This document shows positions 38,377 through 49,228 of a stretch of DNA of 64,000 nt, in pieces (position 1 is the first letter of the stretch; every line of letters starts with the position of its first letter). A model generated the notes under the pieces. That model was given only the letters and a program-made list of their open reading frames with translations. It did no database searches and had not been told where the DNA came from. The position numbers were made by a program, and so were the translations under genes. Source of the stretch: Streptococcus mitis SK564 (GTDB taxonomy: Bacteria; Bacillota; Bacilli; Lactobacillales; Streptococcaceae); contig NZ_AEDU01000019.1 in the NCBI RefSeq assembly GCF_000148525.1, positions 33,267 to 97,266 on the forward strand, in the 5' to 3' direction.

Positions 38377-38623
38377 AATCATTTGTCGTAGGTTTTGTCT
38401 GAAATATTGTCCAGATAAGACTCACAGCAGTTAAATCTTCTGAAAAAGTCAGATTTAGCTGCTCTTTTTGTGCTTTTTTTCAGGATTTTGACCATTTGTA
38501 ACAAAGACTTAAAGATTCTGAAAATTCACCAAGAGGACACGGTGATAGGGGTTTTATAACCATATGACGATTAGAAAAGCCTGATTGACAAGGCTTGGAA
38601 CTTATTTACAAAGGAGAATCATC
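38377..38623 (+). promoter_or_regulatory. long rpoB leader with terminator-like hairpin (attenuator candidate)
   Basis: AGCAGTTAAATCT (38426-38438) pairs with AGATTTAGCTGCT (38451-38463) and is followed by a T-rich run (CTTTTTG...CTTTTTTT). Because it lies downstream of the promoter, it should stop part of the transcripts before rpoB. Two further small hairpins (TCACC/GGTGA near 38530; AAGCCT/AGGCTT at 38577-38596) lie before the SD. Confidence 0.55.
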
Positions 38624-41600
38624 TTGGCAGGACATGACGTTCAATACGGGAAACATCGTACCCGTCGTAGTTTTTCAAGAATTAAAGAAGTTCTTGACTT
38701 ACCAAATTTGATTGAAATTCAAACTGACTCATTCAAAGATTTCCTAGACCATGGTCTTAAGGAAGTGTTTGAAGATGTATTGCCAATTTCAAACTTCACA
38801 GACACAATGGAGTTGGAATTTGTTGGATATGAAATCAAGGAACCAAAATACACGCTAGAAGAGGCTCGTATCCACGATGCTAGCTACTCAGCACCAATTT
38901 TTGTAACCTTCCGTTTGATCAATAAAGAAACAGGCGAAATTAAAACCCAAGAAGTTTTCTTTGGTGATTTCCCAATCATGACAGAAATGGGTACCTTCAT
39001 CATCAATGGTGGTGAACGTATCATCGTATCTCAGTTGGTCCGCTCACCAGGTGTTTACTTTAATGATAAAGTAGACAAAAACGGTAAAGTGGGCTACGGT
39101 TCAACTGTTATCCCTAACCGTGGAGCTTGGTTGGAACTTGAAAGCGACTCAAAAGATATCGCCTACACTCGTATCGACCGTACTCGTAAGATTCCATTTA
39201 CGACCTTGGTTCGTGCGCTTGGTTTCTCAGGTGATGATGAAATCTTTGATATCTTTGGTGATAGCGAATTGGTTCGCAACACTGTTGAAAAAGATATCCA
39301 CAAGAACCCAATGGACTCTCGTACCGACGAAGCCTTGAAAGAAATTTACGAACGCCTTCGTCCAGGTGAGCCTAAGACTGCTGAAAGCTCACGTAGCTTG
39401 CTTGTAGCTCGTTTCTTTGACCCACGTCGCTATGACTTGGCAGCAGTTGGTCGTTACAAGATCAATAAAAAACTCAATGTTAAAACACGCTTGCTCAACC
39501 AAACCATTGCAGAGCCATTGGTAGACCCTGAAACAGGAGAAATCTTGGTAGAAGCTGGAACAATCATGACTCGTAGCGTGATTGAAAGTATTGAAAGCTA
39601 TTTGGATGGCGACTTGAACAAGATTGTTTACATTCCAAATGATGCAGCCGTTGTGACTGAGCCAGTTGTTCTTCAAAAATTCAAGGTTGTTGCACCAACT
39701 GACCCAGACCGTGTCGTAACAATTATTGGTAATGCTAATCCAGATGACAAGGTTCGTATCGTCACTCCTGCAGATATCCTTGCTGAGATGAGCTACTTCC
39801 TCAACTTGGCTGAAGGACTTGGCCGTGTTGATGATATCGACCACCTTGGGAACCGTCGTATCCGTGCGGTTGGTGAATTGCTTGCCAACCAAGTACGCCT
39901 TGGACTTTCTCGTATGGAACGTAATGTCCGTGAACGTATGTCTGTTCAAGATAACGAAGTCTTGACACCACAACAAATTATCAATATCCGTCCTGTAACA
40001 GCTGCGGTTAAAGAATTCTTTGGTTCATCACAGTTGTCACAGTTCATGGACCAACACAACCCGCTTTCTGAGTTGTCTCACAAACGCCGTTTGTCAGCCT
40101 TAGGACCTGGTGGTTTGACACGTGACCGTGCTGGATATGAAGTCCGTGACGTGCACTACACTCACTACGGCCGTATGTGTCCAATCGAGACACCTGAAGG
40201 ACCTAACATCGGTTTGATTAATAACTTGTCATCTTACGGACACTTGAATAAGTATGGTTTTGTTCAAACACCATACCGTAAGGTTGACCGTGAAACAGGT
40301 GTTGTTACGAACGAAATCGTTTGGTTGACAGCCGATGAAGAAGATGAATTTACTGTAGCACAGGCCAACTCTCGTCTTAATGAAGATGGAACCTTTGCTG
40401 AAAAAGTTGTCATGGGACGTCACCAAGGGGTCAACCAAGAGTATCCAGCTAATGTTGTTGACTACATGGACGTATCACCAAAACAGGTAGTTGCCGTTGC
40501 GACAGCATGTATTCCTTTCTTGGAAAACGATGACTCCAACCGTGCCCTCATGGGAGCCAACATGCAACGTCAGGCTGTGCCATTGATCAATCCTCAGGCA
40601 CCTTACGTTGGTACTGGTATGGAATACCAAGCAGCCCACGATTCAGGAGCTGCTGTGATTGCTCAGTATGACGGTAAAGTTACCTATGCAGATGCTGACA
40701 AGGTAGAAGTTCGTCGTGAAGATGGTTCATTGGACGTTTACCACATCCAAAAATTCCGTCGTTCAAACTCAGGTACTGCTTACAACCAACGCACTCTCGT
40801 AAAAGTTGGCGATGTCGTTGAAAAAGGCGATTTCATCGCTGACGGACCTTCTATGGAAAATGGAGAAATGGCGCTTGGACAAAACCCAATCGTTGCCTAC
40901 ATGACTTGGGAAGGTTACAACTTCGAGGATGCTGTTATCATGAGCGAACGCTTGGTTAAAGACGATGTCTACACATCTGTTCACCTTGAAGAATACGAAT
41001 CAGAAACACGCGATACAAAGCTTGGGCCTGAAGAAATCACTCGCGAAATTCCAAACGTTGGTGAAGATGCCCTTAAAGACCTTGACGAAATGGGTATTAT
41101 CCGTATCGGTGCTGAGGTTAAAGAAGGTGATATCCTTGTAGGTAAAGTAACACCTAAGGGTGAGAAAGACCTTTCAGCTGAAGAACGTCTCTTGCACGCT
41201 ATCTTCGGAGATAAATCTCGTGAAGTGCGTGATACTTCTCTTCGTGTACCACACGGTGCCGATGGTGTCGTTCGTGATGTTAAGATCTTTACACGTGCAA
41301 ATGGAGATGAGTTGCAATCAGGTGTCAACATGCTGGTTCGCGTCTACATCGCTCAAAAACGTAAGATCAAGGTCGGAGATAAGATGGCCGGACGTCACGG
41401 AAATAAAGGGGTTGTCTCTCGTATCGTTCCTGTAGAAGACATGCCTTACCTTCCAGATGGAACTCCAGTCGATATCATGTTGAACCCACTTGGGGTGCCA
41501 TCACGTATGAATATCGGTCAGGTTATGGAGCTTCACCTTGGTATGGCTGCTCGTACTCTTGGTATTCACATCGCAACACCAGTCTTTGACGGAGCAAGTT

Positions 41601-42235
41601 CTGAAGACCTTTGGTCAACTGTTAAAGAAGCTGGTATGGATAGCGATGCCAAAACGATCCTTTACGATGGCCGTACTGGTGAACCGTTTGATAACCGTGT
41701 GTCAGTTGGTGTCATGTACATGATCAAACTCCACCACATGGTTGACGATAAATTGCACGCGCGTTCAGTCGGACCTTACTCAACCGTTACCCAACAACCA
41801 CTCGGAGGTAAAGCTCAGTTTGGTGGACAACGTTTCGGTGAGATGGAGGTTTGGGCTCTTGAAGCCTACGGTGCATCAAATGTCCTACAAGAAATCTTGA
41901 CTTACAAGTCTGACGATATCAACGGACGTTTGAAAGCTTATGAAGCCATTACAAAAGGAAAACCAATTCCAAAACCAGGTGTTCCAGAATCCTTCCGAGT
42001 TCTTGTCAAAGAATTGCAATCTCTTGGTCTTGACATGCGTGTCCTAGATGAAGATGACCAAGAAGTGGAACTTCGTGACTTGGATGAAGGAATGGACGAA
42101 GATGTCATCCACGTAGATGACCTTGAAAAAGCCCGCGAAAAAGCAGCCCAAGAGGCTAAAGCAGCCTTTGAAGCTGAAGAAGCTGAGAAAGCAACAAAAG
42201 CGGAAGCAACAGAAGAAGCTGCTGAAGAAGAATAA
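38624..42235 (+). CDS. rpoB: RNA polymerase beta subunit
   Basis: 1203 residues from TTG 38624, preceded by AAGGAG; earlier in-frame codons back to 38585 lie before that [19 protein letters not shown] is the streptococcal beta N-terminus. The rifampicin region [30 protein letters not shown] shows no known resistance change by eye. The C-terminus is Glu/Ala rich. It adjoins the pullulanase gene here, whereas I recall these loci far apart in pneumococcus. Confidence 0.98.
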   Translation: MAGHDVQYGKHRTRRSFSRIKEVLDLPNLIEIQTDSFKDFLDHGLKEVFEDVLPISNFTDTMELEFVGYEIKEPKYTLEEARIHDASYSAPIFVTFRLINKETGEIKTQEVFFGDFPIMTEMGTFIINGGERIIVSQLVRSPGVYFNDKVDKNGKVGYGSTVIPNRGAWLELESDSKDIAYTRIDRTRKIPFTTLVRALGFSGDDEIFDIFGDSELVRNTVEKDIHKNPMDSRTDEALKEIYERLRPGEPKTAESSRSLLVARFFDPRRYDLAAVGRYKINKKLNVKTRLLNQTIAEPLVDPETGEILVEAGTIMTRSVIESIESYLDGDLNKIVYIPNDAAVVTEPVVLQKFKVVAPTDPDRVVTIIGNANPDDKVRIVTPADILAEMSYFLNLAEGLGRVDDIDHLGNRRIRAVGELLANQVRLGLSRMERNVRERMSVQDNEVLTPQQIINIRPVTAAVKEFFGSSQLSQFMDQHNPLSELSHKRRLSALGPGGLTRDRAGYEVRDVHYTHYGRMCPIETPEGPNIGLINNLSSYGHLNKYGFVQTPYRKVDRETGVVTNEIVWLTADEEDEFTVAQANSRLNEDGTFAEKVVMGRHQGVNQEYPANVVDYMDVSPKQVVAVATACIPFLENDDSNRALMGANMQRQAVPLINPQAPYVGTGMEYQAAHDSGAAVIAQYDGKVTYADADKVEVRREDGSLDVYHIQKFRRSNSGTAYNQRTLVKVGDVVEKGDFIADGPSMENGEMALGQNPIVAYMTWEGYNFEDAVIMSERLVKDDVYTSVHLEEYESETRDTKLGPEEITREIPNVGEDALKDLDEMGIIRIGAEVKEGDILVGKVTPKGEKDLSAEERLLHAIFGDKSREVRDTSLRVPHGADGVVRDVKIFTRANGDELQSGVNMLVRVYIAQKRKIKVGDKMAGRHGNKGVVSRIVPVEDMPYLPDGTPVDIMLNPLGVPSRMNIGQVMELHLGMAARTLGIHIATPVFDGASSEDLWSTVKEAGMDSDAKTILYDGRTGEPFDNRVSVGVMYMIKLHHMVDDKLHARSVGPYSTVTQQPLGGKAQFGGQRFGEMEVWALEAYGASNVLQEILTYKSDDINGRLKAYEAITKGKPIPKPGVPESFRVLVKELQSLGLDMRVLDEDDQEVELRDLDEGMDEDVIHVDDLEKAREKAAQEAKAAFEAEEAEKATKAEATEEAAEEE

Positions 42236-42267
42236 GCAGTTCACTTAGAATAGAAAGGGAAGAAATA

Positions 42268-45200
42268 GTGGTTGATGTAAATCGTTTTAAAAGTATGCAA
42301 ATCACCCTAGCTTCTCCAAGTAAAGTCCGTTCATGGTCTTATGGAGAAGTCAAAAAACCTGAAACAATCAATTACCGTACCTTGAAACCAGAACGTGAAG
42401 GACTCTTTGATGAAGTTATCTTTGGTCCTACAAAAGACTGGGAATGTGCTTGTGGTAAGTACAAACGCATTCGTTACAGAGGAATTGTTTGTGACCGTTG
42501 TGGGGTTGAAGTAACGCGTACAAAAGTTCGTCGTGAGCGTATGGGGCACATCGAGTTGAAAGCTCCTGTATCTCATATTTGGTACTTCAAGGGGATTCCA
42601 AGCCGTATGGGCTTGACCCTTGATATGAGCCCTCGTGCCCTCGAGGAAGTTATCTACTTTGCGGCTTATGTGGTGATTGATCCTAAGGATACACCACTTG
42701 AGCACAAGTCTATCATGACAGAGCGCGAATACCGTGAGCGCTTGCGTGAATATGGTTATGGATCATTCGTTGCCAAGATGGGTGCCGAAGCCATCCAAGA
42801 CCTCTTGAAACAAGTAGATCTTGAAAAAGAAATTGCTGAACTCAAAGAAGAGTTGAAAACAGCTACTGGACAAAAACGTGTCAAAGCAATCCGTCGTTTG
42901 GATGTTTTGGATGCCTTTTATAAGTCTGGAAACAAACCTGAATGGATGATTCTTAACATCCTTCCGGTTATTCCACCAGATCTTCGTCCAATGTTGCAGT
43001 TGGATGGTGGCCGTTTTGCCTCATCTGACTTGAACGACCTTTACCGCCGTGTTATCAACCGTAACAACCGTTTGGCTCGTTTGCTTGAGTTGAATGCACC
43101 AGGTATCATCGTTCAAAATGAGAAGCGTATGCTTCAAGAAGCGGTTGACGCTTTGATTGACAATGGTCGTCGTGGTCGTCCAATCACAGGACCAGGTAGC
43201 CGTCCTCTTAAATCATTGAGCCACATGCTTAAAGGTAAACAAGGACGCTTCCGTCAAAACTTGCTCGGTAAACGTGTTGACTTCTCAGGACGTTCCGTTA
43301 TCGCCGTTGGTCCAACTCTTAAGATGTACCAATGTGGTGTGCCACGTGAAATGGCGATCGAACTCTTTAAACCATTCGTGATGCGTGAAATCGTTGCCCG
43401 TGATATCGTGCAAAACGTCAAAGCGGCTAAACGCTTGGTGGAACGCGGAGATGAGCGTATCTGGGATATCCTTGAAGAAGTGATCAAAGAACACCCAGTG
43501 CTTTTGAACCGCGCACCGACCCTTCACCGTTTGGGTATCCAAGCCTTCGAGCCAGTCTTGATTGATGGTAAGGCCCTTCGCTTGCACCCACTTGTCTGTG
43601 AAGCCTACAATGCCGACTTTGACGGGGACCAAATGGCCATCCACGTACCGCTTTCAGAAGAAGCCCAAGCAGAAGCTCGTATCTTGATGCTCGCTGCTGA
43701 GCACATCTTGAACCCGAAAGATGGTAAACCAGTTGTTACTCCATCTCAGGACATGGTTTTGGGTAACTACTACTTGACCATGGAAGAAGCCGGTCGTGAA
43801 GGTGAAGGAATGGTCTTCAAGGACCGTGACGAAGCGGTTATGGCTTACCGTAATGGTTATGTTCACCTCCATTCACGTGTTGGTATTGCAACAGATAGCC
43901 TCAACAAACCATGGACAGAAGAGCAAAAACATAAGGTCTTGCTTACAACAGTTGGTAAAATTCTCTTCAATGACATCATGCCAGAGGGTCTACCATACTT
44001 GCAAGAACCAAACAATGCCAACTTGACAGAAGGCGTTCCAGCTAAATACTTCTTGCCGCTTGGTGGAGATATCAAGGAAGCAATCAGTAAACTTGAACTT
44101 AACCCTCCATTCAAGAAGAAAAATCTTGGAAATATCATCGCTGAAATCTTCAAACGTTTCCGTACGACAGAAACTTCTGCCCTACTTGACCGTATGAAGA
44201 ACCTCGGTTACCACCACTCAACTCTTGCAGGATTGACAGTGGGTATTGCCGATATCCCAGTCGTTGATGACAAGGCTGAAATCATTGAAGAATCACACAA
44301 ACGTGTAGAACAAATCACCAAACAATTCCGTCGTGGTATGATTACAGACGACGAGCGTTACAATGCTGTTACAGCTGAATGGCGTGCTGCCCGTGAAAAA
44401 TTGGAGAAACGTTTGATTGCCAACCAAGATCCTAAGAACCCAATCGTTATGATGATGGACTCTGGAGCCCGTGGTAACATCTCAAACTTCTCACAGCTTG
44501 CCGGTATGCGTGGTCTGATGGCGGCTCCGAACGGACGTATCATGGAATTGCCAATCCTTTCAAACTTCCGTGAAGGTTTGTCAGTACTCGAAATGTTCTT
44601 CTCAACTCACGGTGCCCGTAAAGGTATGACCGATACGGCCCTTAAGACAGCCGACTCAGGTTACTTGACTCGTCGTTTGGTTGACGTTGCCCAAGACGTT
44701 ATCATCCGTGAGGATGACTGTGGAACAGACCGTGGTCTCCTGATCCGTTCTATCGCAGAAGGAAAAGAGATGATCGAGTCTCTCGAAGAGCGTCTCAATG
44801 GTCGTTACACTAAGAAAACTGTTAAACATCCTGAAACTGGTGCAGTAATCATTGGTCCAAATGAGTTGATTACAGAAGACAAGGCGCGTGAAATTGTCAA
44901 TGCTGGTGTGGAAGAAGTGACTATCCGTTCCGTATTTACATGTAACACTCGTCACGGTGTCTGCCGTCACTGTTATGGTATCAACTTGGCGACTGGTGAT
45001 GCGGTTGAAGTTGGTGAAGCAGTCGGTACAATCGCTGCCCAATCTATCGGGGAACCTGGTACACAGCTTACAATGCGTACCTTCCACACGGGTGGGGTTG
45101 CCTCAAATACCGATATCACTCAGGGTCTTCCTCGTGTCCAAGAAATCTTTGAAGCCCGCAATCCTAAAGGGGAAGCGGTTATTACAGAGGTTAAAGGACA

Positions 45201-45945
45201 AGTTACCGCTATCGAAGAAGATGCATCAACTCGTACCAAGAAAGTCTTTGTTAAGGGTGAAACTGGCGAAGGTGAGTACGTCGTTCCATTTACAGCTCGT
45301 ATGCGTGTTGAAGTTGGAGACCAAGTAGCGCGTGGTGCTGCTCTGACAGAAGGTTCTATCCAACCAAAACGTCTCCTTGCAGTTCGTGATGTCTTGTCAG
45401 TTGAAACTTATCTTCTCGGTGAAGTACAAAAAGTTTACCGTAGCCAAGGGGTAGAAATCGGTGACAAACACATCGAGGTAATGGTTCGTCAAATGATCCG
45501 TAAAGTCCGTGTCATGGATCCAGGAGATACAGACCTTCTCATGGGTACCCTCATGGATATCAATGACTTTACAGATGCCAACAAAGATGTCCTTATCGCA
45601 GGTGGAGTTCCAGCGACAGGTCGCCCAGTTCTTATGGGAATTACCAAAGCCTCACTTGAAACAAACAGTTTCTTGTCAGCGGCTTCCTTCCAGGAAACAA
45701 CTCGTGTCCTTACTGATGCGGCTATCCGTGGTAAGAAAGACCATCTCCTTGGACTTAAAGAAAATGTTATCATCGGTAAGATCATCCCAGCAGGTACTGG
45801 TATGGCTCGTTACCGTAACCTTGAACCACATGCTATCAACGAAGAAGAATACCTTAATCCTCCAGTAGAGGAAGAAGGGAATGAAGAAACAACAGAAGTA
45901 GTTGTGGATACTGCCGTTGAAACTGTGGAAGAAACAGTAGAATAA
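42268..45945 (+). CDS. rpoC: RNA polymerase beta' subunit
   Basis: 1225 residues, GTG start at 42268 with a GGGAAG SD ([23 protein letters not shown]). Zinc-ribbon cysteines are at [20 protein letters not shown]; the catalytic Mg site is [13 protein letters not shown]; bridge-helix and trigger-loop regions follow. The last 30 residues are acidic. It sits 32 bases after rpoB in the same transcription unit and ends with a terminator at 45950-45985. Confidence 0.98.
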   Translation: MVDVNRFKSMQITLASPSKVRSWSYGEVKKPETINYRTLKPEREGLFDEVIFGPTKDWECACGKYKRIRYRGIVCDRCGVEVTRTKVRRERMGHIELKAPVSHIWYFKGIPSRMGLTLDMSPRALEEVIYFAAYVVIDPKDTPLEHKSIMTEREYRERLREYGYGSFVAKMGAEAIQDLLKQVDLEKEIAELKEELKTATGQKRVKAIRRLDVLDAFYKSGNKPEWMILNILPVIPPDLRPMLQLDGGRFASSDLNDLYRRVINRNNRLARLLELNAPGIIVQNEKRMLQEAVDALIDNGRRGRPITGPGSRPLKSLSHMLKGKQGRFRQNLLGKRVDFSGRSVIAVGPTLKMYQCGVPREMAIELFKPFVMREIVARDIVQNVKAAKRLVERGDERIWDILEEVIKEHPVLLNRAPTLHRLGIQAFEPVLIDGKALRLHPLVCEAYNADFDGDQMAIHVPLSEEAQAEARILMLAAEHILNPKDGKPVVTPSQDMVLGNYYLTMEEAGREGEGMVFKDRDEAVMAYRNGYVHLHSRVGIATDSLNKPWTEEQKHKVLLTTVGKILFNDIMPEGLPYLQEPNNANLTEGVPAKYFLPLGGDIKEAISKLELNPPFKKKNLGNIIAEIFKRFRTTETSALLDRMKNLGYHHSTLAGLTVGIADIPVVDDKAEIIEESHKRVEQITKQFRRGMITDDERYNAVTAEWRAAREKLEKRLIANQDPKNPIVMMMDSGARGNISNFSQLAGMRGLMAAPNGRIMELPILSNFREGLSVLEMFFSTHGARKGMTDTALKTADSGYLTRRLVDVAQDVIIREDDCGTDRGLLIRSIAEGKEMIESLEERLNGRYTKKTVKHPETGAVIIGPNELITEDKAREIVNAGVEEVTIRSVFTCNTRHGVCRHCYGINLATGDAVEVGEAVGTIAAQSIGEPGTQLTMRTFHTGGVASNTDITQGLPRVQEIFEARNPKGEAVITEVKGQVTAIEEDASTRTKKVFVKGETGEGEYVVPFTARMRVEVGDQVARGAALTEGSIQPKRLLAVRDVLSVETYLLGEVQKVYRSQGVEIGDKHIEVMVRQMIRKVRVMDPGDTDLLMGTLMDINDFTDANKDVLIAGGVPATGRPVLMGITKASLETNSFLSAASFQETTRVLTDAAIRGKKDHLLGLKENVIIGKIIPAGTGMARYRNLEPHAINEEEYLNPPVEEEGNEETTEVVVDTAVETVEETVE

Positions 45946-45949
45946 AAGA

Positions 45950-45985
45950 GAATGAGAGAGCCTTCGGGTTCTCTTTCTCTTTTCT
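45950..45985 (+). terminator. terminator of rpoBC
   Basis: AGAGAGCC, TTCG loop, GGTTCTCT, then T-rich sequence. Confidence 0.75.
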
Positions 45986-46053
45986 GAAAACTTTCTCCAT
46001 TTTTCCATGAAATGTGGTAAAATAAAAGAAAGAAGCTGACAAAGGAGACGGGG

Positions 46054-46467
46054 ATGGAACAAACATTTTTTATCATTAAACCAGACGGTGTAAAAAGAGG
46101 GCTAGTGGGTGAAGTGTTGAAACGCATCGAACAACGTGGCTTTACAATCGAAAAATTGGAGTTGCGTTCACAGGTTTCAGAAGAGTTGATTGACCAGCAC
46201 TATCAGGACTTGGTTGGTCAGAGTTTTTACCCACCGATTCGTGAATTTATGACTTCGGGACCAATCCTTGTAGGTATCATTTCTGGTCCCAAAGTAATCG
46301 CAACTTGGCGAACTATGATGGGGGCAACTCGTCCAGAAGAAGCTTTACCAGGAACAATTCGGGGTGATTTTGCAAAAGCTGCTGGAGAAAACCAAGTTAT
46401 TCAAAATGTTGTACATGGTTCAGATTCAGAAGAGTCAGCTAAGCGAGAAATTGCTCTTTGGTTTTAA
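46054..46467 (+). CDS. ndk: nucleoside diphosphate kinase
   Basis: 137 residues. [21 protein letters not shown] carries the conserved Lys; the active-site His is in [20 protein letters not shown]. It balances NTP and dNTP pools. It has its own extended -10 promoter (TGGTAAAAT just before 46025) and a GGAGA SD. A hairpin (AGAAAGGAC/GTCCTTTCT, 46532-46556) about 65 bases downstream probably ends it. Confidence 0.95.
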   Translation: MEQTFFIIKPDGVKRGLVGEVLKRIEQRGFTIEKLELRSQVSEELIDQHYQDLVGQSFYPPIREFMTSGPILVGIISGPKVIATWRTMMGATRPEEALPGTIRGDFAKAAGENQVIQNVVHGSDSEESAKREIALWF

Positions 46468-46531
46468 GAGTGGATTGGCTCAATCAATTGGTTAAAAGCT
46501 CATTTGAATAGAAAGTATAGTCACATAAAAA

Positions 46532-46556
46532 AGAAAGGACTAACTTCGTCCTTTCT
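46532..46556 (+). terminator. terminator after ndk
   Basis: AGAAAGGAC, seven-base loop, GTCCTTTCT. The rest of the gap to 46714 shows no gene and no clear element. Confidence 0.6.
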
Positions 46557-46714
46557 CATTCTTAGCTTTTCTTCAACCTACTACAGTAGATAAACATACT
46601 GAATAGCTACTGTCTTGACTCATTTAATTCTTAAAAATTGATAGAGTTGACAAATGGTAGAAAAAAGCTCTTTTTACTAAGTTAAGTATCAACTACAGTT
46701 ACGATTAGCATTCG

Positions 46715-47698
46715 TTACCGAACCCATTCGCCATTATAATTGACAGAATAGCCATCTACAGTGGTATTCACTGCCAAATCACCTGAGCTATAAGCATAGT
46801 ACCATTTGCCATTGACCTGGAACCAACCTGTCTTCATATCACCATTTTTATTATCTAAGTAATACCATGTTGAACCATCTTGATACCAACCAGTTGTCAT
46901 AGCTCCTGATGAACGAAGGTAGTACCAACGGTTACCAACATATACCCAACCTGTCTTCATATCACCATTTTTATTATCTAAATAATACCAAGTTGAACCA
47001 TCTTGATACCAACCAATTGCCATTGCACCTGATGAACGGAGGTAGTACCACTTATTGCCAATTTGCTTCCAACCAGTTTGCATGATACCAGTTTCTGAAT
47101 CTAGATAGTACCAAGCTGAACCATCATTTATCCAACCTACACGTCTTTCACCACCAAGATTCTTATTCCCAGAATTTCCTGTTTTTGCTAGGTAATACCA
47201 GTTAGATTGATCATAAAGCCAACCTGTCTTTAAATAATGATCTTGATCAAAGTAGTAGTATGCTAATTTAAGAACTTCGGGACCTTCCCAGCCTTCACCA
47301 TGTTTTTTCCCAACGGTTAAGGAATATTTTAGCTCTAATTCTTGCCAACCAACAAACTCTTGTAGCACTCCATTTTCGTCAAAGTAGTACCATTCTGGCA
47401 TTGGGGAACCTTCTAATCTGATACCATTAGGGTAAGGACCAATTGTATATCCTTTAACTGGCATTGGAATGTACTGCCAACCAATAACCATTTCGCCATT
47501 ATAATCAAAATAATAGGTCTTCCCATCAATCACTCGCCAGTCCGTTTCTTTGAGGTCCCCCTTTTTGTAATAGGTTCTACCGTTTTCTTGGACAAACTGC
47601 CATCCATCAGAGTTATCTGCAAATACTGTATTCGTAGCTAGCAAACCAAAGAAAATTACTGTTAGTCCAGCTTGCATAGTTTTTTTCAAAAGTTTCAT
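46715..47698 (-). CDS. cbpF: choline-binding protein, CbpF/CbpC-like
   Basis: 327 residues. Signal peptide MKLLKKTMQAGLTVIFFGLL...VFA, then almost the whole protein is choline-binding repeats with GW..YY patterns (TGWYQDGSTWYYLDNKNGDMK, RWYYLRSSGAM). The N-terminal module DGWQFVQENGRTYYKKGDLK and the tail VNTTVDGYSVNYNGEWV closely follow pneumococcal CbpF, which inhibits the LytC lysozyme. Two 123-base repeats (from 46823 and 46946) are nearly identical. It is transcribed away from a small peptide gene and the PlcR-like regulator. Confidence 0.8.
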   Translation of the reverse strand: MKLLKKTMQAGLTVIFFGLLATNTVFADNSDGWQFVQENGRTYYKKGDLKETDWRVIDGKTYYFDYNGEMVIGWQYIPMPVKGYTIGPYPNGIRLEGSPMPEWYYFDENGVLQEFVGWQELELKYSLTVGKKHGEGWEGPEVLKLAYYYFDQDHYLKTGWLYDQSNWYYLAKTGNSGNKNLGGERRVGWINDGSAWYYLDSETGIMQTGWKQIGNKWYYLRSSGAMAIGWYQDGSTWYYLDNKNGDMKTGWVYVGNRWYYLRSSGAMTTGWYQDGSTWYYLDNKNGDMKTGWFQVNGKWYYAYSSGDLAVNTTVDGYSVNYNGEWVR

Positions 47699-47781
47699 TT
47701 ATATATACCTCCAATATTAAATTAACACACCAGATGAGGAGAAGTTATAAACCTTACCAATTGTTTATTCTTCTGAATAAA

Positions 47782-47868
47782 CTATTGATAAGGAATTGTA
47801 TTACTAAACATAAAAACACCTAGTAATGCAAATGTAACTATTTTTTTAATTCCACGTTTTTTTCTCAT
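47782..47868 (-). CDS. small hydrophobic peptide, candidate signalling peptide
   Basis: 28 residues, too short for usual gene calls. Basic N-terminus (MRKKRGIKKI), hydrophobic centre (VTFALLGVFMF) and a polar C-terminus (SNTIPYQ), like an exported pro-pheromone. A purine-rich AAAGGGG lies 9 bases before the ATG. The promoter on the minus strand, TTGACT (47924-47929), 17 bp, TAAAAT (47901-47906), is well formed. It is divergent from a PlcR/TprA-type regulator and upstream of the CbpF-like gene in the same direction. PhrA of pneumococcus lies in the same relation to TprA. That it is a signal peptide is inference. Confidence 0.55.
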   Translation of the reverse strand: MRKKRGIKKIVTFALLGVFMFSNTIPYQ

Positions 47869-47900
47869 GCAGTGAAACCCCTTTCTGTTTCCTTGTTTTT

Positions 47901-48029
47901 ATTTTAACATATATATATTATTCAGTCAAGTATTTTTATTTTGTTTTGAACTTTTTTTTATTATTATTACCATAAAGAATTATTTATTTCTTTAACTTGC
48001 TATTTTGAACTAAAAATTTTATAATGAAA
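47901..48029. promoter_or_regulatory. divergent promoters between peptide gene and regulator
   Basis: Minus: TTGACT/TAAAAT with 17 bp. Plus: TTGCTA, 17 bp, TATAAT (about 48020-48025) for the regulator. The 9-mer TTTTGAACT occurs at 47944-47952 and 48003-48011, the second copy between the -35 and -10 of the regulator gene. It is a candidate autoregulatory site. The remaining sequence is very AT rich. Confidence 0.5.
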
Positions 48030-48059
48030 TTAAGCAAATAGGAAGGATTATTATCTTTA

Positions 48060-48923
48060 ATGAATACACTCGCAGAGAAATTCAGATTGAAAAGAAAAGA
48101 GTTGAGACTCTCCCAACAAACTCTTGCAGAAGGAATTTGTGAACAAAGCCAGATTAGTAAAATTGAGAGAGGACATTTCATTCCCTCCGCAGACCTTTTG
48201 TTCAAACTCTCCCAACGACTCGAAGTGCCATTAGATTATTTTTTTAATGAACAAATTGAAATTAAATCTAACCTCTCTAATTTCAAGCAATTATCTGCTC
48301 GACTATTAGATGACAGAAATTATGACAATTTGGAATATATTTATAGAATAGAGATTGAACGAAGTACTTTTCTAACACTAGAAGACCGAACTTACCTTGA
48401 ATGGATTGAAGCTATTATTGACTTCTATCAATATGACAGTAAGTGTGAGGCTATTTCTTCATTGGAAAATATATTATTAAAAGTTTCTTCAAATACTCTG
48501 ATTTATTTAAAGGCCTTGAATACTCTATCTAATTTCTATTCCTTAGTGGGTCGTGAACAAGAATATGAGGCAAACTACTCTCATTTAATGGAGTTATATC
48601 AGACAAAAAATTTTGAGCATCAAGAGTTTTTATTTGGCTACATCAGAGTTCGTTACAATTACGCTCACTACCTAGTGTCAAAGGAAAAATATAACGAAGC
48701 CATCCAAGAAGCTCTTGAGACGATTGAACTCTGTAAACAAAGACAGACAAGCTACCAACTGGCTCCTCTACTTATTCTTGTAGGAAATGCTGGAGCCAAA
48801 TTTCTAGACAAAGAACAAGTCAAAAATTATTATATAGAAGCAAGAGAGTTATGTAAGATTTATAACAATCCTTTAATGTTGATGAAGATAGAAAATTATT
48901 TGAAGGAATTAGATACTGTTTAG
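48060..48923 (+). CDS. PlcR/TprA-like quorum-sensing regulator
   Basis: 287 residues. An Xre-type HTH is at the N-terminus (about 5-60; LRLSQQTLAEGICEQSQISKIERGHFIPSADLLFKLSQRL), then about 220 residues of helical TPR-like repeats, the layout of PlcR, PrgX and TprA that bind a short imported peptide. GGAAGGA SD 12 bases upstream. Similar placement near recA/cinA genes is known for TprA in pneumococcus, where it controls a lantibiotic cluster; no such cluster is seen here. The adjacent peptide gene is the natural candidate ligand. Confidence 0.85.
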   Translation: MNTLAEKFRLKRKELRLSQQTLAEGICEQSQISKIERGHFIPSADLLFKLSQRLEVPLDYFFNEQIEIKSNLSNFKQLSARLLDDRNYDNLEYIYRIEIERSTFLTLEDRTYLEWIEAIIDFYQYDSKCEAISSLENILLKVSSNTLIYLKALNTLSNFYSLVGREQEYEANYSHLMELYQTKNFEHQEFLFGYIRVRYNYAHYLVSKEKYNEAIQEALETIELCKQRQTSYQLAPLLILVGNAGAKFLDKEQVKNYYIEARELCKIYNNPLMLMKIENYLKELDTV

Positions 48924-48967
48924 TTAATCTTGACATTATAGTTTTTCTGAAACGTTAAATAACCTGT

Positions 48968-49000
48968 AAGGCTGATAGTGAAATGAATACTATCAGCCTT
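48968..49000 (+). terminator. hairpin after the regulator gene
   Basis: A perfect 12-bp stem AAGGCTGATAGT/ACTATCAGCCTT with only a weak T-run. Confidence 0.6.
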
Positions 49001-49010
49001 ATTTCAAGTT

Positions 49011-49125
49011 TATATTCTTCGAAAATCTCTTCAAACCACGTCAGCTCTATCTGCAACCTCAAAGCAGTGTTTTGAGCAACCTGTGGCTAGCTTCCTAGTT
49101 TGCTCTTTGATTTTCATTGAGTATT
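49011..49125. repeat. BOX element (A-C form)
   Basis: TATTCTTCGAAAATCTCTTC ... TTTGATTTTCATTGAGTATT with the central CTCAAAGCAGTGTTTTGAG hairpin. Orientation is opposite to the copy at 24.7 kb. Confidence 0.85.
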
Positions 49126-49228
49126 AGTCTCTGGTGTTTGTTTAGCGTCTAAAAGAGACATTTGAGAAGATTAGAAACAGTTCTCTCTTTTCTCCTAGTA
49201 TAATGATTGGTAGGAAGGGAGAGAAAAG

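Noticed and set aside
41160..41435. 91-codon ORF inside rpoB in another frame
   Set aside because: Shadow of rpoB with no initiation signals.
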